Shown piece by piece: positions 8,741 through 17,368 of a DNA stretch of 64,000 nucleotides. The stretch covers positions 1 through 64,000 of the forward strand of contig NZ_FNDJ01000039.1 of assembly GCF_900099965.1 (NCBI RefSeq), given 5' to 3'. Below the pieces are notes generated by a model. That model ran no database searches. It was not told where the DNA came from and saw nothing but the letters and a program-made list of their open reading frames with translations. Made by a program: the position numbers and the translations under genes. This stretch comes from Nonomuraea jiangxiensis (GTDB lineage: Bacteria > Actinomycetota > Actinomycetes > Streptosporangiales > Streptosporangiaceae). Each line of letters starts with the position of its first letter. The stretch's first letter is position 1.

Positions 8741-8813
8741 CCCGCAGACACTTACCGCTTAACCTGCAGGAACAGGATCACGCGAAGATCGATTCATACA
8801 CCACGTCCATGGA
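8741..8813 (+). repeat. 73-bp repeat, copy 2 (partner 2446-2518)
   Basis: It matches the minus strand of 2446-2518 with four differences. It ends exactly where a minus-strand transposase fragment begins, so it marks a recombination or insertion junction. The 140 bp before it (from 8601) hold a short open frame containing MSLEVLAKARLRVIAGDT that I do not recognise. Confidence 0.8.
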
Positions 8814-9144
8814 TGGACCCAGCACGGTTGGAAGGCCGTCCGGGGCGACGACGTTGGCTGTAGTCCCACTTCTTCACCACGAGTTGGCGATGCCAGGCCA
8901 GCAGCGTGGCCGGGGTGATCGAGAAGATCTCTGCCCAGCGATGGCGAGGTATCAGGGACGAGAGTGCCGCCAGCCACAGGCGATCGGATGGTTCGTAGCG
9001 CACACGTGGAACCTGACGGCGCAGGACCGCGTTCTCATGCCTGAGCACCAGCAGTTCCGCCTTCGTGGAGACCTCGCTCCGAAGCAACAGTGCGGGCAGG
9101 GACAGCAGACGTCGGGTTACAGCGTACACCGTGGACAAGAGTAC
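8814..9144 (-). pseudogene. 5' fragment of an integrase-core transposase
   Basis: On the minus strand the frame starts near a GTG at 9144 and reads VLLSTVYAVTRRLLSLP, LLVLRHENAVLRRQV, DRLWLAALSSLIPRHRWAEIFSITPATLLAWHRQLV and RRRPGRPS. These are the N-terminal helix and helix-turn-helix of the same family as IS-A. It is cut at 8814 by the 73-bp repeat, so the catalytic core is missing. Confidence 0.75.
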
Positions 9145-9398
9145 GAAGGATGCTCTCAGGCAACCCGGGTCAGCCGCTCGCCGACCTGCGGAGTACCCGA
9201 TCCCACATGGCGACGGCCAGCGCTGGCGATGATTCGTGTTCTTGAGCCCCACAGGCTCGGGGCGCGCTCGACCGCGTCCGTGACGGCGCCACGACCACGG
9301 AGCTCACCCAAACCGGAGAACTGGCGCTGGTCGCCTGATCACAGCCCCAGACCGAGCGTCCAAGGTCGGGCACGCGAAACGCGGCCGCGCGGAGACCA

Positions 9399-10367
9399 TT
9401 ACGCGGAGGCGCGGGGGTGGTTCTGGTCGCGCCAGGCCCGAGGCGAGGTTCCGTACGTCTGTTTGAACATCTTGCTGAAGTGGGTCGCGTCCGCGAAGCC
9501 CCAGCTCCGCCCTATCGCCGCGATGGTCCGCAGCCGCCCGTTCGGGCCGGCCAGTTCCCGCCTGCATTCGGCCAGACGGCGCGTACGGATCCAGTCTCCG
9601 AGGCTGATTCCCGAGCGGGACAGCACAGCGTAGAGATGGCGTACGGAGATGTCGTGCGCGGTGGCTATCCGCGCCGCCGACAGATCCCGATCAGCCAGAT
9701 GCTCACGGATGTAATGAGTGATCCGCAGGCTGAGCGTCGCCTCCAACGGTGCCCTGGCCAGGCCGGAGTTGCCGTGCTGGGACGTCAGGACGGCACGGAG
9801 GAGTTCGACGCTGGGTTGCACGGCGGCGTCGGCATGCACACCCTGGTGTAATTCGTCGGTGACGGTCAGTTGGGAGAAGTAGGTGAAGGCGAGACGCGCG
9901 ATGGGGTTGTCGGATCCCAGGGGGACCGCGGTGATGTCTCGCAGCAACCGGTTGGGGAGCGCGAGTACCGCGCGGGGGAAACGGATGAAGCGGTGGTCGA
10001 CTCCCTCGTCGAAGAGAAGTGTGTAGGGAGCGACCGACTCGAAGACGGCGCAGTCTCCCGGCCCCAGCAGGCACTCGCGACCGTTCTGCACCACCATGCT
10101 GCTGCCCGTCATCTGAACACCCAGAGTGACGGCCGGCTCCTCATCCTCGCGGGCGAGCCGCTCCGTCCGACGGATCGTGACCGCGGTCGCCCGCGCCGAA
10201 CAGATCCTGAGAGGCCCGACGGTACCGAGCCCTATGCGAACGGCGATGTCCTCAGCTGGCGGACCGTGGTCGATGTCGACTGCCACCATGGATTCCCACA
10301 CCGCGTTCCGGACCACTTCCTCCCGGTCCTGCGGCGGTATGAACGCGGTGTCCAGGACCGGGCTCAT
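9399..10367 (-). CDS. AraC-family transcriptional regulator
   Basis: The protein has 322 residues. An N-terminal AraC-type ligand-binding region (residues about 30-190; VTLGVQMTGSSMVVQNGRECLLGPGDCAVFESVAPYTL) is followed by two C-terminal helix-turn-helix motifs. They are AARIATAHDISVRHLYAVLSRSGISLGDWIRTRRLAECRREL and TIAAIGRSWGFADATHFSKMFKQTYGTSPRAWR. The closing FKQTYGTSP.AWR is the AraC signature. It probably resembles the AraC-binding-like domain (cupin-type) regulators. The surrounding sequence is all IS debris, so its targets are not indicated. Confidence 0.9.
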   Translation of the reverse strand: MSPVLDTAFIPPQDREEVVRNAVWESMVAVDIDHGPPAEDIAVRIGLGTVGPLRICSARATAVTIRRTERLAREDEEPAVTLGVQMTGSSMVVQNGRECLLGPGDCAVFESVAPYTLLFDEGVDHRFIRFPRAVLALPNRLLRDITAVPLGSDNPIARLAFTYFSQLTVTDELHQGVHADAAVQPSVELLRAVLTSQHGNSGLARAPLEATLSLRITHYIREHLADRDLSAARIATAHDISVRHLYAVLSRSGISLGDWIRTRRLAECRRELAGPNGRLRTIAAIGRSWGFADATHFSKMFKQTYGTSPRAWRDQNHPRASA

Positions 10368-10637
10368 GAGGCGGACCTTCTTCCGTGTCGGTCACAGAGC
10401 TGGCCTGGCAGTGCCTCGGCCCGTTCCCCCACAAGACCCCCCTCGACACGGCCGGTTCCGACATCAGTTTGTCGGGATCGCCTCTCGCTGTACAACGGCT
10501 TCGACTGGCACACGCAGGGCCCTCGCCTGATAGGGCGCCTGAAGCTGTGCACCACTGACAAAGTTCCCAGCATGAATGACAAAGTCCGAAGCCCACGATA
10601 ACCGTAAGGTCCATGGACGAGGCGAGAGAAGGGAGAG

Positions 10638-10862
10638 TTAGGTGGCGCTGCTCGTGGGCGGCCGTGGCCGAGCGTCATCACGGTGGATCACGAGGAGCTC
10701 GTTCCAGGGCAGCTTACGGAATCGGCGGGCCTGACCGCGCTGGCTGTTCCTGAGCGTGAGGAGGTAGTGGGCGCCGCGTTCGTGTAAGTGGGCGACGTGA
10801 GAGCGCTGGACGTGGACAGCATCGGCGGTGATGTCCACCGACGCGATCGCCTGGCGTTTACG
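10638..10862 (-). pseudogene. ISAs1-type transposase fragment
   Basis: The minus-strand frame reads RQAIASVDITADAVHVQRSHVAHLHERGAHYLLTLRNSQ, then LPWNELLVIHR. VDITADA.H.Q..HA..L...GAHYL.T.K.NQ is the ISAs1 (H-repeat) core around the second catalytic aspartate. Neither end of the protein is present. The 270 bp between this and the AraC start (10368-10637) show no gene and presumably carry the AraC promoter. Confidence 0.5.
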
Positions 10863-10904
10863 GCGTCAAGCGGTGCTTTCGCCGTCGCCTCCTGTGCCGC
10901 CGCT

Positions 10905-11082
10905 TCCTCCTGACCGTCCTCCTCACCGCCGCCAGCGTTCACGACCCCGCAGCCGGCGCCCACCTCCTCGACCACCTCGCAGCCCACCACCCCACCCTCA
11001 CCAAAGCCTGGGCCGACAACGGCTACAAGAACAAAGCCACCGAGCACGCAGCCAGCCGCGACAAGCCCGTGGGTTTTCATGA
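10905..11082 (+). pseudogene. IS5-type transposase fragment
   Basis: The frame reads RRFLLTVLLTAASVHDPAAGAHLLDHLAAHHPTLTKAWADNGYKNKATEHAA. TAASVHD..GA..LL..L....P.L...WADGGY is the central part of IS5-family transposases, including a catalytic aspartate (WAD). It is about 55 codons long and flanked by unrelated sequence. A short minus-strand frame at about 11150-11221 beginning LDFYVIDAF might be the start of a lost PhzF-like gene, but this is weak. Confidence 0.6.
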
Positions 11083-11302
11083 TCGATTGTGTAGACACGG
11101 CAGCTGTAGTTCTTGATCGTTGAGCCTTGATCCACAGACGGCCCGTCATCCCTGGATGTTCACGTGGGCCGGCAAGGGGTCGCTCGGCGGAGCAGAAGGC
11201 GTCGATCACGTAAAAGTCCAACTCAAACCGCTTATCTGCGGAACCGATTCAGTCGATTGCGCATCCTGATCTTTTTCCTATCACCCACAACAGGGGGACA
11301 TA

Positions 11303-11776
11303 ATGTGGCACACGGGGCGTAACAAGAGGATTGCGGCCGCGGCGGCGCTGAGCGCACTGACGGTGCTTCTCGCCACCGGATGCTCCTTCAGTCTTGGCTA
11401 CACGGAGAAGAAAAATGAGGCGACGGCCAGCGAGGAAGCAGCCGCTGTCGAGGAGGACCCGGCCGAGAAGCAGCCGACGGTCGAGGAGACGCCCGTCGGT
11501 GACGACCCCGCAGAGCCCGAGAACGCGGGCGTCAGCGAGGGCGGGGCCGTCCACAAGGCCCGAGTCGCGCAGACGATCTCCGACAAGATCGCCGCGGACG
11601 CCGGCAGGCGTCCCGACAGGGTCACCTGTCGGGAGCACCTCCCGGCCCGGGTCGGCGCCACGATCCGCTGCGAGCTCACTGCCGGCAGCGACACCCTCGG
11701 TGTCACCGTCACTGCCACCTCGGTCAACGGCAACCAGGTCAATTACAACTTCAAGGTCGACGACAACGTCGAGTAA
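11303..11776 (+). CDS. DUF4333 lipoprotein
   Basis: The protein has 157 residues. GGGGGA precedes the ATG by five bases. The N-terminus is a lipoprotein signal peptide with lipobox LLATGC (acylated Cys about residue 27). A long acidic linker rich in E, A and P follows, then a C-terminal DUF4333 domain (VAQTISDKIAADAGRRPDRVTCREHLPARVGATIRCELTAGSDTLGVTVTATSV). The two cysteines in VTC and IRC are the usual pair. It should sit on the outer face of the membrane; the family has no known enzymatic role. GC-rich hairpins lie downstream. Confidence 0.85.
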   Translation: MWHTGRNKRIAAAAALSALTVLLATGCSFSLGYTEKKNEATASEEAAAVEEDPAEKQPTVEETPVGDDPAEPENAGVSEGGAVHKARVAQTISDKIAADAGRRPDRVTCREHLPARVGATIRCELTAGSDTLGVTVTATSVNGNQVNYNFKVDDNVE

Positions 11777-11833
11777 ACACAGAGCCCGCGCGACCCGTTC
11801 GGGAAACGAAAGGCCCGGGTCGGAGATCCGGTC

Positions 11834-11857
11834 CTTTCGGGGACCGGTCCCCGAAAG
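11834..11857 (+). terminator. Hairpin downstream of the lipoprotein gene
   Basis: A 10-bp perfect stem (CTTTCGGGGA / TCCCCGAAAG) with loop CCGG lies 57 bp after the stop codon. It is a likely terminator without a U-tract. The rest of the 320-bp gap up to the IS at 12098 has no gene. Confidence 0.55.
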
Positions 11858-12050
11858 CGGAAGGCGCAACGCGTGGACCGAGGCGGGGACCGAGGCCGTC
11901 GCTCCGGTGCCCGACGAGAGGCCCAACGGCTCTGCGGGGACGAGCACTGGGACCTGCGACGGGGAACGCCTCGGCAACACGCGCGGGGGATTGGGGAAGC
12001 AGGGCGGCGCTCTGGCGAGAGCAGCGGGCTGGCTCACGAAGCCACTGGTC

Positions 12051-12070
12051 GGGTCGCTCCGGAGCGACCC
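12051..12070. repeat. Perfect 20-bp palindrome
   Basis: GGGTCGCTCCGGAGCGACCC is a perfect palindrome with no loop, 28 bp before the left end of an IS. It could be a second terminator hairpin or a protein-binding site; the sequence alone does not decide. Confidence 0.5.
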
Positions 12071-12097
12071 GACGCGGTTCACTACGGGGACCGGGCT

Positions 12098-13260
12098 GTG
12101 GGTGCCCGAAACTCGGCCGTGGGGGCTGACCTGGGATTCGGCTTTCCCGGTCTGGCGGGCATGATCGCTGTTCATGACGCTGCGGTTGCTCTACCTGATC
12201 TTCGTCCAACTCGCGAGTTGGCTGGTGCTGCTGGGTCGCTCGCAGCAGTCGAAGGACGCGGAAATTCTCGTCTTGCGTCATCAGCTCGCGGTGTTGCGCC
12301 GGCAGATGGCAAGGCCCCGGCCGTCGTGGGCGGATCGGGCGGTGATCAGCGCACTGGCGCGACTGCTGTCTCCAGCCGGTCGTCAGCGGCTGTTCGTGAC
12401 ACCGGGCACGCTGCTGCGCTGGCACGCCGATCTCATACGGCGGCGCTGGACCTTCAAGCGCCGCAGCCAGGGGCGGCTCCCACCCGCGCCTCCATCCAGG
12501 CCTTGGTGATTCGTCTAGCCCACGAGAATCCGCTGTGGGGTTACCGGCGGATCGCCGGAGAACTTGCCGCTCTGGGCTACCGGGTAGGAGCCTCCACCGT
12601 CTGGCTGATCTTGAAGAAGGCCGGCATCGACCCCGCGCAGCGACGCGCAGGACCACCTGGAGTGAGTTCCTGCGCGCTCAAGCGACGGGGATCTTGGCAT
12701 GCGACTTCTTCCACTGCGACACCGTGCTGTTCAAACGCCTGTACTGCCTGGTCGTCATGGAGATCAGCACCCGCCGGGTGCACGTCCTCGGCGTTACCGA
12801 GCACCCGGCCGGACCATGGGTTGCACAACAGGCCAGGAACCTCATGATCGACCTGGCGGACAGAGCGGAGGGGTTCACATTCCTCATCCGCGATCGAGAT
12901 ACCAAGTTCACCGCAACGTTCGACGAAATCTTCACGGCCGCAGGCATCCGCATTCCCAGGACACCGCCTCGGGCTCCACGAGCCAACGCGTTCGCCGAAC
13001 GCCGGATCGGCGGCCTGCGCCAAGAACTTCTCGATCGGATCCTCATCGTCAACGCCCGCCACCTTCGACGCGTGCTAGCCGCCTACGAGACACACTTCAA
13101 TGAGCATCGCCCCCATCGCTCTCTGCGCCAGGCCGCTCCGCTGCGGGCCCTTCCCGACCCGGTCGAGGACGATATCAAGGTCATCCGACGTGACCGCCTC
13201 GGCGGACTGATCCACGAATACGCGCAGGTCGCATAGGGCGGCCGAGTTCTTGGCACCCAC
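12098..13260 (+). mobile_element. IS-C, integrase-core family IS, defective
   Basis: The 1163-bp element has terminal inverted repeats: the left end GTGGGTGCCCGAAACTCGGCCG (12098-12119) matches the reverse complement of 13239-13260 except at two positions. It carries one frameshifted transposase gene. Its right end lies directly against the left attachment-site repeat beginning at 13262. A fragment of the same right end is present at 19509-19563. Confidence 0.8.
12174..13236 (+). pseudogene. Integrase-core transposase of IS-C, two frameshifts
   Basis: The N-terminus LRLLYLIFVQLASWLVLL ... KDAEILVLRHQLAVLRRQM ... LFVTPGTLLRWH is in one frame. ASIQALVIRLAHENPLWGYRRIAGELAALG is in a second (shift near 12470). 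TTWSEFLRAQATGILACDFF ... IRDRDTKFTATFDEIF ... ANAFAERRIGGLRQELLDRI ... GLIHEYAQVA is in a third (shift near 12655). Motifs for the D, D and E of the rve fold are all present, but no single protein can be made without frameshifting. Confidence 0.8.
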
Positions 13261-13261
13261 A

Positions 13262-13460
13262 GGGGCCGCTGCTCTTCCCGCAGCAGCCGGAGACGGTGAA
13301 TGGATCATGGTGTGTGCGGGGTTGGTGCGGGCGAGCACATATGGAGCACACAAACGCTAGACGAAAATTCTAGAACGCGCCCGATACCGCATAACCGCAG
13401 GTCAGGACATGATCAAAGCGCGCCCCGCAGGATTCGAACCTGCGACCGTCGGATTAGAAG
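13262..13460. repeat. Left attachment-site repeat (partial tRNA-Arg 3' half plus flank)
   Basis: This 199-bp segment aligns without gaps to 61142-61340 (offset 47,880) with about 16 mismatches. Bases 13419-13460 equal the tRNA-Arg(TCT) gene from the anticodon loop to the discriminator, with a single change. Similarity stops abruptly after 13460, inside the anticodon loop. Two GAGCAC direct repeats (13333 and 13344) occur in both copies at the same spacing and could be arm-type integrase sites. Confidence 0.85.
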
Positions 13461-13744
13461 CAAGATCTTTAAGTGCCGCGCTATGCCGTTGGGTGATAGT
13501 TGATGCCGCCTCATCGCGTTTTGTGTGTCCGGCAGTGCCAAGTCCTGACGGTGTGTGACGGGGCGTACGAGCACACACCGAGCACGGCCGCCGCCCTGTT
13601 CGGTCATTGCATCGCGGCTCCCCGGAATGGATCCCGCGTTCCAGGAACGCCCGCGCCATCCATGGACGACGGTCGCAGTGCTCGGCACGCGCTCCAACCC
13701 GTACACCACTCCCGTGGACACTAACGCGCCCCTCAGTACGTGCG
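13461..13744. other. Left terminal region of the element, no gene seen
   Basis: This stretch directly follows the crossover point. Frames are short and not gene-like. The plus-strand frames that read antisense through the tRNA half are artefacts. Confidence 0.5.
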
Positions 13745-14270
13745 CGGGCGGCGGACATGTCGTGGACGGAGCCGGGTTCGACTTCGCCGATCCACAAGGG
13801 CAGGCCATCTGGTGCCGAGAGGGCTTGGAGGTTGCCGGCGTGCTGGTGGGCCTTGCCGGAGTACCAGGCGTCGATGGATTCGCCATTGACGCTGATGGTC
13901 TGCTCGGCGCAGCGGTCGATGGGAATCAGGGTGCCGTCCAGGATCACATATGCCAGTCCTTCGGCTTGGGCGCGGTCAAGGGCGTCGGAAAGATCTGGTG
14001 CTTGATCTGCGAGAACTTAGATTCCCTCGTGGATGTAGCGGTAGGCGGTGGCCCGGGAGACGCGGTGATCGCGGCCAAGCTTGGGGATGTCGTGCCCGCC
14101 GCGGAACCAGCGCAGCACCATGACCGCTTGCCGGAAGGGGCTCAAGACCCGGCTGTCTTTCGGCGTGCCGCGCCGTCGGCGTTCTTCATGCAGGAGGCGG
14201 GCGACGTGCTGAACGAGTGCGCAGGAGACGTCGAGCGTGGCACGATGAGCAATCACGTGGAGCCTTCCGG
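13745..14270 (-). pseudogene. DDE_Tnp_4 (HARBI1/IS5-type) transposase, nonsense mutant and truncated
   Basis: The minus-strand frame reads ARLLHEERRRRGTPKDSRVLSPFRQAVMVLRWFRGGHDIPKLGRDHRVSRATAYRYIHEGI, then a TAA at about 14017 where GIEVLADQ would be expected. It continues LADQAPDLSDAL, YVILDGTLIPIDRCAEQTISVNGESIDAWYSGKAHQHAGNLQALSAPDGLPLWIGEVEPGSVHDMSAARA. LDGT and the GSVHD region carry two of the catalytic acids. After about 13750 the similarity ends, so the C-terminus is lost. Confidence 0.75.
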
Positions 14271-14464
14271 AGGCTGGGATTTCTTGTGGTGAGAGCTCTT
14301 CTACCGGGGGCTCCACGTCTGTTTCCGGCCTTCGGCAGCTCCTCCCGATAGGTCCGGAACGCCACCAGCGGCGTCCAAGAAATCCCAATTCATCCGAACT
14401 ATTTCGCTGAGATCACCTCATTGAATCCCTGCTGGAGGGCCCGAGTGAAAGCGTTGGAGCCGTG

Positions 14465-15367
14465 ATGATGGAAGACCCTCTTCATCTGTTAGGACGCCTA
14501 CGGCTGGGCAGGGAGGAATACTGCCAGCGTCTCCTGACCATGCTCATCGTGGGCGGCCCCTATCCCCCGTGGAACAGCCGCTCCCGGCCTTCGCCCCGCG
14601 GAGCCTGGTTCCTGCGATCCCTGGACGAGCTGTCGTTCGGTCAAAGCGGCTGGCGCACACAACCGCTCTTCGTGGACGAGTTCGAATTACGCCCAAGGCA
14701 TGATGACGAGCAGGGCGGGGCACCCGATTACGCCGTGCTGTGGGCCGATCGGCTCTGGATGATCGAATTGAAGACGGAGACTTCGAGCCACCGGCGCGAT
14801 CAACTCACCGCGTACTACGCTCTCGCCGACCATCACCATCCCGGTCTGGGCGTGGACCTCACCTACTTGACACCGCCGTTCACCTTCACGCCGCCAGCCG
14901 GCCAGGACTGCATCAGGTTCGCGCACGTCACCTGGACTCAGATCTTTCCGCTGTTGCGAGCGGTATGGGGCAAGGGCACGGACAGGGAACAGCAGGTCCT
15001 CACCACGCTGCTGCAAGCGCTGGAGAGCATCGGATCGAACTGGTCCAATTGGCGGGCTCAGCGAGTCGGTACGACACGAGACGAGCCGCCGACAATCGAG
15101 GACATGGCCATGGCCTTGGCTGAGGCCACCGCCCGCGACGGACAGCAGCGGGCCGTAGACTACCCGACGGCGGACCTGGACCTCCTCCAACGTCTTCGCA
15201 TGGCCCTACGACAAACCATCTGCACCAAGCCGGAGCAATCCCCTCTCCGACACGTAAAGGCTTGGCTCTGGAACGCCGCAACCAGCGGCGGGACCGCCCT
15301 CTCATCCTCGGGCCGAGACGTCGGCTTCGAACTCCGCCTCTCCTGGTACCGCAAGCCAGCGTGCTGA
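14465..15367 (+). CDS. PD-(D/E)XK nuclease-like protein next to the TerY-P-type operon
   Basis: The protein has about 300 residues; GGAG precedes the ATG at 14465. The segment GAPDYAVLWADRLWMIELKTETSSHRRDQLTAYYALADHHHPGLGV (about residues 80-125) has the D ... E-x-K signature of the PD-(D/E)XK fold: D of PDYAV and ELK. The remainder (TLLQALESIGSNW, ATARDGQQRAVDYPTADLDLLQRLRMALR) is helical and unassigned. It is soluble, with no signal peptide. It lies 340 bp upstream of, and on the same strand as, the vWA-phosphatase-kinase operon, and so may act as the effector or be an independent gene. Exact function is inferred only from the fold motif. Confidence 0.65.
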   Translation: MMEDPLHLLGRLRLGREEYCQRLLTMLIVGGPYPPWNSRSRPSPRGAWFLRSLDELSFGQSGWRTQPLFVDEFELRPRHDDEQGGAPDYAVLWADRLWMIELKTETSSHRRDQLTAYYALADHHHPGLGVDLTYLTPPFTFTPPAGQDCIRFAHVTWTQIFPLLRAVWGKGTDREQQVLTTLLQALESIGSNWSNWRAQRVGTTRDEPPTIEDMAMALAEATARDGQQRAVDYPTADLDLLQRLRMALRQTICTKPEQSPLRHVKAWLWNAATSGGTALSSSGRDVGFELRLSWYRKPAC

Positions 15368-15710
15368 GGGCCTGAACTCGCCCCCCCGGCGACGCGATCG
15401 TCCCCGGCGTTCGTCAGTACGATGCTCACCAAGCTTGGAGGGCAGGCTTGCCGCAATCCCTGGCGCCCTGGTCCCGATTTACGCAGAGGATTGTGCAAGG
15501 CCTCAGCCGACTAATCGGCCATATCGTGACGGCCCTGCCTTGTGCGCTCAATTCGCGACAAAAGCGACATGGGACTAAGTGGCCCGGGCGAGCTTTATCA
15601 AAACGCTACATGAAAGCCTTGGGTTGCCCTATATCCGGCATGGACATGTAACGTTCCACCCCCTAGGATCACAAGGCTTCCACAGATGGTTCGAGAAAGG
15701 GCGATGACCC
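15368..15710. other. Intergenic region upstream of the vWA gene
   Basis: About 340 bp with no supported gene. It presumably holds the promoter of the vWA operon; TAGGAT at 15663-15668 is a possible -10 element, but no convincing -35 was found. Confidence 0.4.
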
Positions 15711-16550
15711 ATGCCTTACTCGGCAGAGATCAGCCGGTCGAATCCGACCTGTTTCGTCTTCCTCGTCGATCAATCCGCGTCCATGAGTGACTCCATCGGC
15801 GGGGAAACGCCCAACAGCAAGGCGGCTGTGGTCTCCGATGCGATCAATCGGTTGCTCACCGAGCTTTCCGTGAAATGCGCCAAGGAAGAAGGCGTACGCG
15901 ATTACTTCCACGTCGCCGTCGTCGGCTACGGCCACAACAACGTCGGCTCCGCCTATGGCGGAGCGCTGGCCGGGCGCGATCTGGTGCCGCTCAGCCAGAT
16001 CGCGGAGAATCCGGCACGCGTGGAGCAGCGCTCGAAGAAGGTCCCTGACGGGGCCGGCGGGCTGGTTGAGACCACCGTCACTTTTCCCGTCTGGATGGAT
16101 CCGGTAAGCAACGGCGGCACGCCGATGCGACAGGCCATCGAGTACGCACACCATCTCGTCGACAAGTGGCTCTCGGAGCACCCCGCGTGCTTCCCACCCA
16201 TCGTCCTCAACCTCACCGATGGCGAGGCCAATGACGGCGACCCAGTGGTGCCAGCCGCCGCTATCCAGTCGCTCGCCAGCGCTGATGGCCCCGTGCTGCT
16301 GTTCAACCTGCACGTGTCGGACGCGGGAGGCTCACCGGTGACCTTCCCGGACGCTGACGCGGGCCTGCCTGACGCCTACGCCCGTACGCTGTTCGGAATG
16401 TCAAGTGCGCTACCTTCGCACATGCGAGCGTACGCTGCGCAGGAGGGCTTCACCGTCAGCGAAGGCACACGAGGCTTCGTCTACAACGCTGACATCACCT
16501 CTGTGGTGCAGTTCCTCGACATCGGCACGCGCGCCTCCGACCTGCGGTGA
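15711..16550 (+). CDS. vWA-domain protein of a TerY-P-type triad
   Basis: The protein has 279 residues and is essentially one von Willebrand A domain. The metal-ion-dependent adhesion site is complete: DQSAS at residues 20-24 (DxSxS), threonine 137 in GGTP and aspartate 170 in NLTDGE. It is cytoplasmic. Its stop codon overlaps the start of the PP2C-like gene, and a kinase gene follows three bases after that. This vWA / PP2C / kinase order is the TerY-phosphorylation (TerY-P) triad described by Anantharaman, Iyer and Aravind and tested as an anti-phage system by Gao and colleagues. Assignment to that group rests on order and domains, not on a search. Confidence 0.85.
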   Translation: MPYSAEISRSNPTCFVFLVDQSASMSDSIGGETPNSKAAVVSDAINRLLTELSVKCAKEEGVRDYFHVAVVGYGHNNVGSAYGGALAGRDLVPLSQIAENPARVEQRSKKVPDGAGGLVETTVTFPVWMDPVSNGGTPMRQAIEYAHHLVDKWLSEHPACFPPIVLNLTDGEANDGDPVVPAAAIQSLASADGPVLLFNLHVSDAGGSPVTFPDADAGLPDAYARTLFGMSSALPSHMRAYAAQEGFTVSEGTRGFVYNADITSVVQFLDIGTRASDLR

Positions 16551-17365
16551 CGATGCGGGCCAGCATCTCGTCGTACCATCTGCACAAGGGTGGGGGTACG
16601 GAGGATGAGTACGAGGATGCCTTCGCGACCACGCACGAGGCACAGGTGCCGAAGGACATCGCCGCCAATGGGCTGGGCATCGCCATATCCGACGGCGCTT
16701 CGGAAAGCATCCTCGCCGGACGGTGGGCGCGGCTGTTGGTTCGGCATTTCATAGCGGCCATTCCGGAGGTACTCGACGCCCGGGACGTCTTCGCCCATTA
16801 TGCGGTACAGGCCACCGAGCGATGGGAAGTACTCATCGGTGAATATATCGCTGGGAGAGCGGCGGAGGGGCGCCCGATCCAGTGGTATGAGCAGCCCAAG
16901 ATGGATCGTGGCGCTTTTGCAACTCTTCTGGTCGTGAGCTTGTCGGTCACACCACAGGACGACGGCGGCTCATTGGCGACATGGGTGGCCGCCGGAATCG
17001 GCGACTGCGCCCTCTTCCATGTCCGTGACAACCGGCTCATCACGTCGTTCCCCATGAATGATCCCTCTGAGTTCACCAGCAGTCCGGACCTGCTCAACAG
17101 CAAGAATCACGACCGCGAGCTCATCGCCGAGCGTATGAAGACGCATGTGGGCATCCTGCGGCAAAAGGACGACCTCTACATCTGCACCGACGCGGTCGCC
17201 GCATGGTTTCTCGAGCAGGCCGAGCGACAGGGCCACCCGTGGGAGATCCTCAACCTTCTCGACGCCACCGACGGCCCGACCTTCGCCGACCTTGTGGATG
17301 AGGAGCGGGCGAGCGGCCGCATGCGCAACGACGATTCCACCCTGATCCACGTGACTGTGTGGTGA
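16547..17365 (+). CDS. PP2C-like serine/threonine phosphatase of the triad
   Basis: The protein has 272 residues. It begins at a GTG overlapping the vWA stop (translational coupling); the in-frame ATG at 16553 is an alternative. PP2C metal ligands are recognisable: EDEYEDAFA near residue 20, ISDGASES (residues 47-54), GIGDCALFHV near residue 155, and RNDDSTLIHV at the end. The expected role is to reverse phosphorylation by the adjacent kinase, possibly on the vWA protein. The kinase starts three bases after its stop, so the three genes are one operon. Confidence 0.85.
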   Translation: MTMRASISSYHLHKGGGTEDEYEDAFATTHEAQVPKDIAANGLGIAISDGASESILAGRWARLLVRHFIAAIPEVLDARDVFAHYAVQATERWEVLIGEYIAGRAAEGRPIQWYEQPKMDRGAFATLLVVSLSVTPQDDGGSLATWVAAGIGDCALFHVRDNRLITSFPMNDPSEFTSSPDLLNSKNHDRELIAERMKTHVGILRQKDDLYICTDAVAAWFLEQAERQGHPWEILNLLDATDGPTFADLVDEERASGRMRNDDSTLIHVTVW

Positions 17366-17368
17366 CGG

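Noticed and set aside
11150..11221. Possible PhzF-like N-terminus (LDFYVIDAF...) on the minus strand
   Set aside because: Only about 20 residues, with the family motif imperfect; too short to support.
13300..13503. Frame reading ...SAPRRIRTCDRRIRS
   Set aside because: This is the familiar translation of the strand opposite a tRNA 3' half; it repeats at 61180-61392 and is not a protein.
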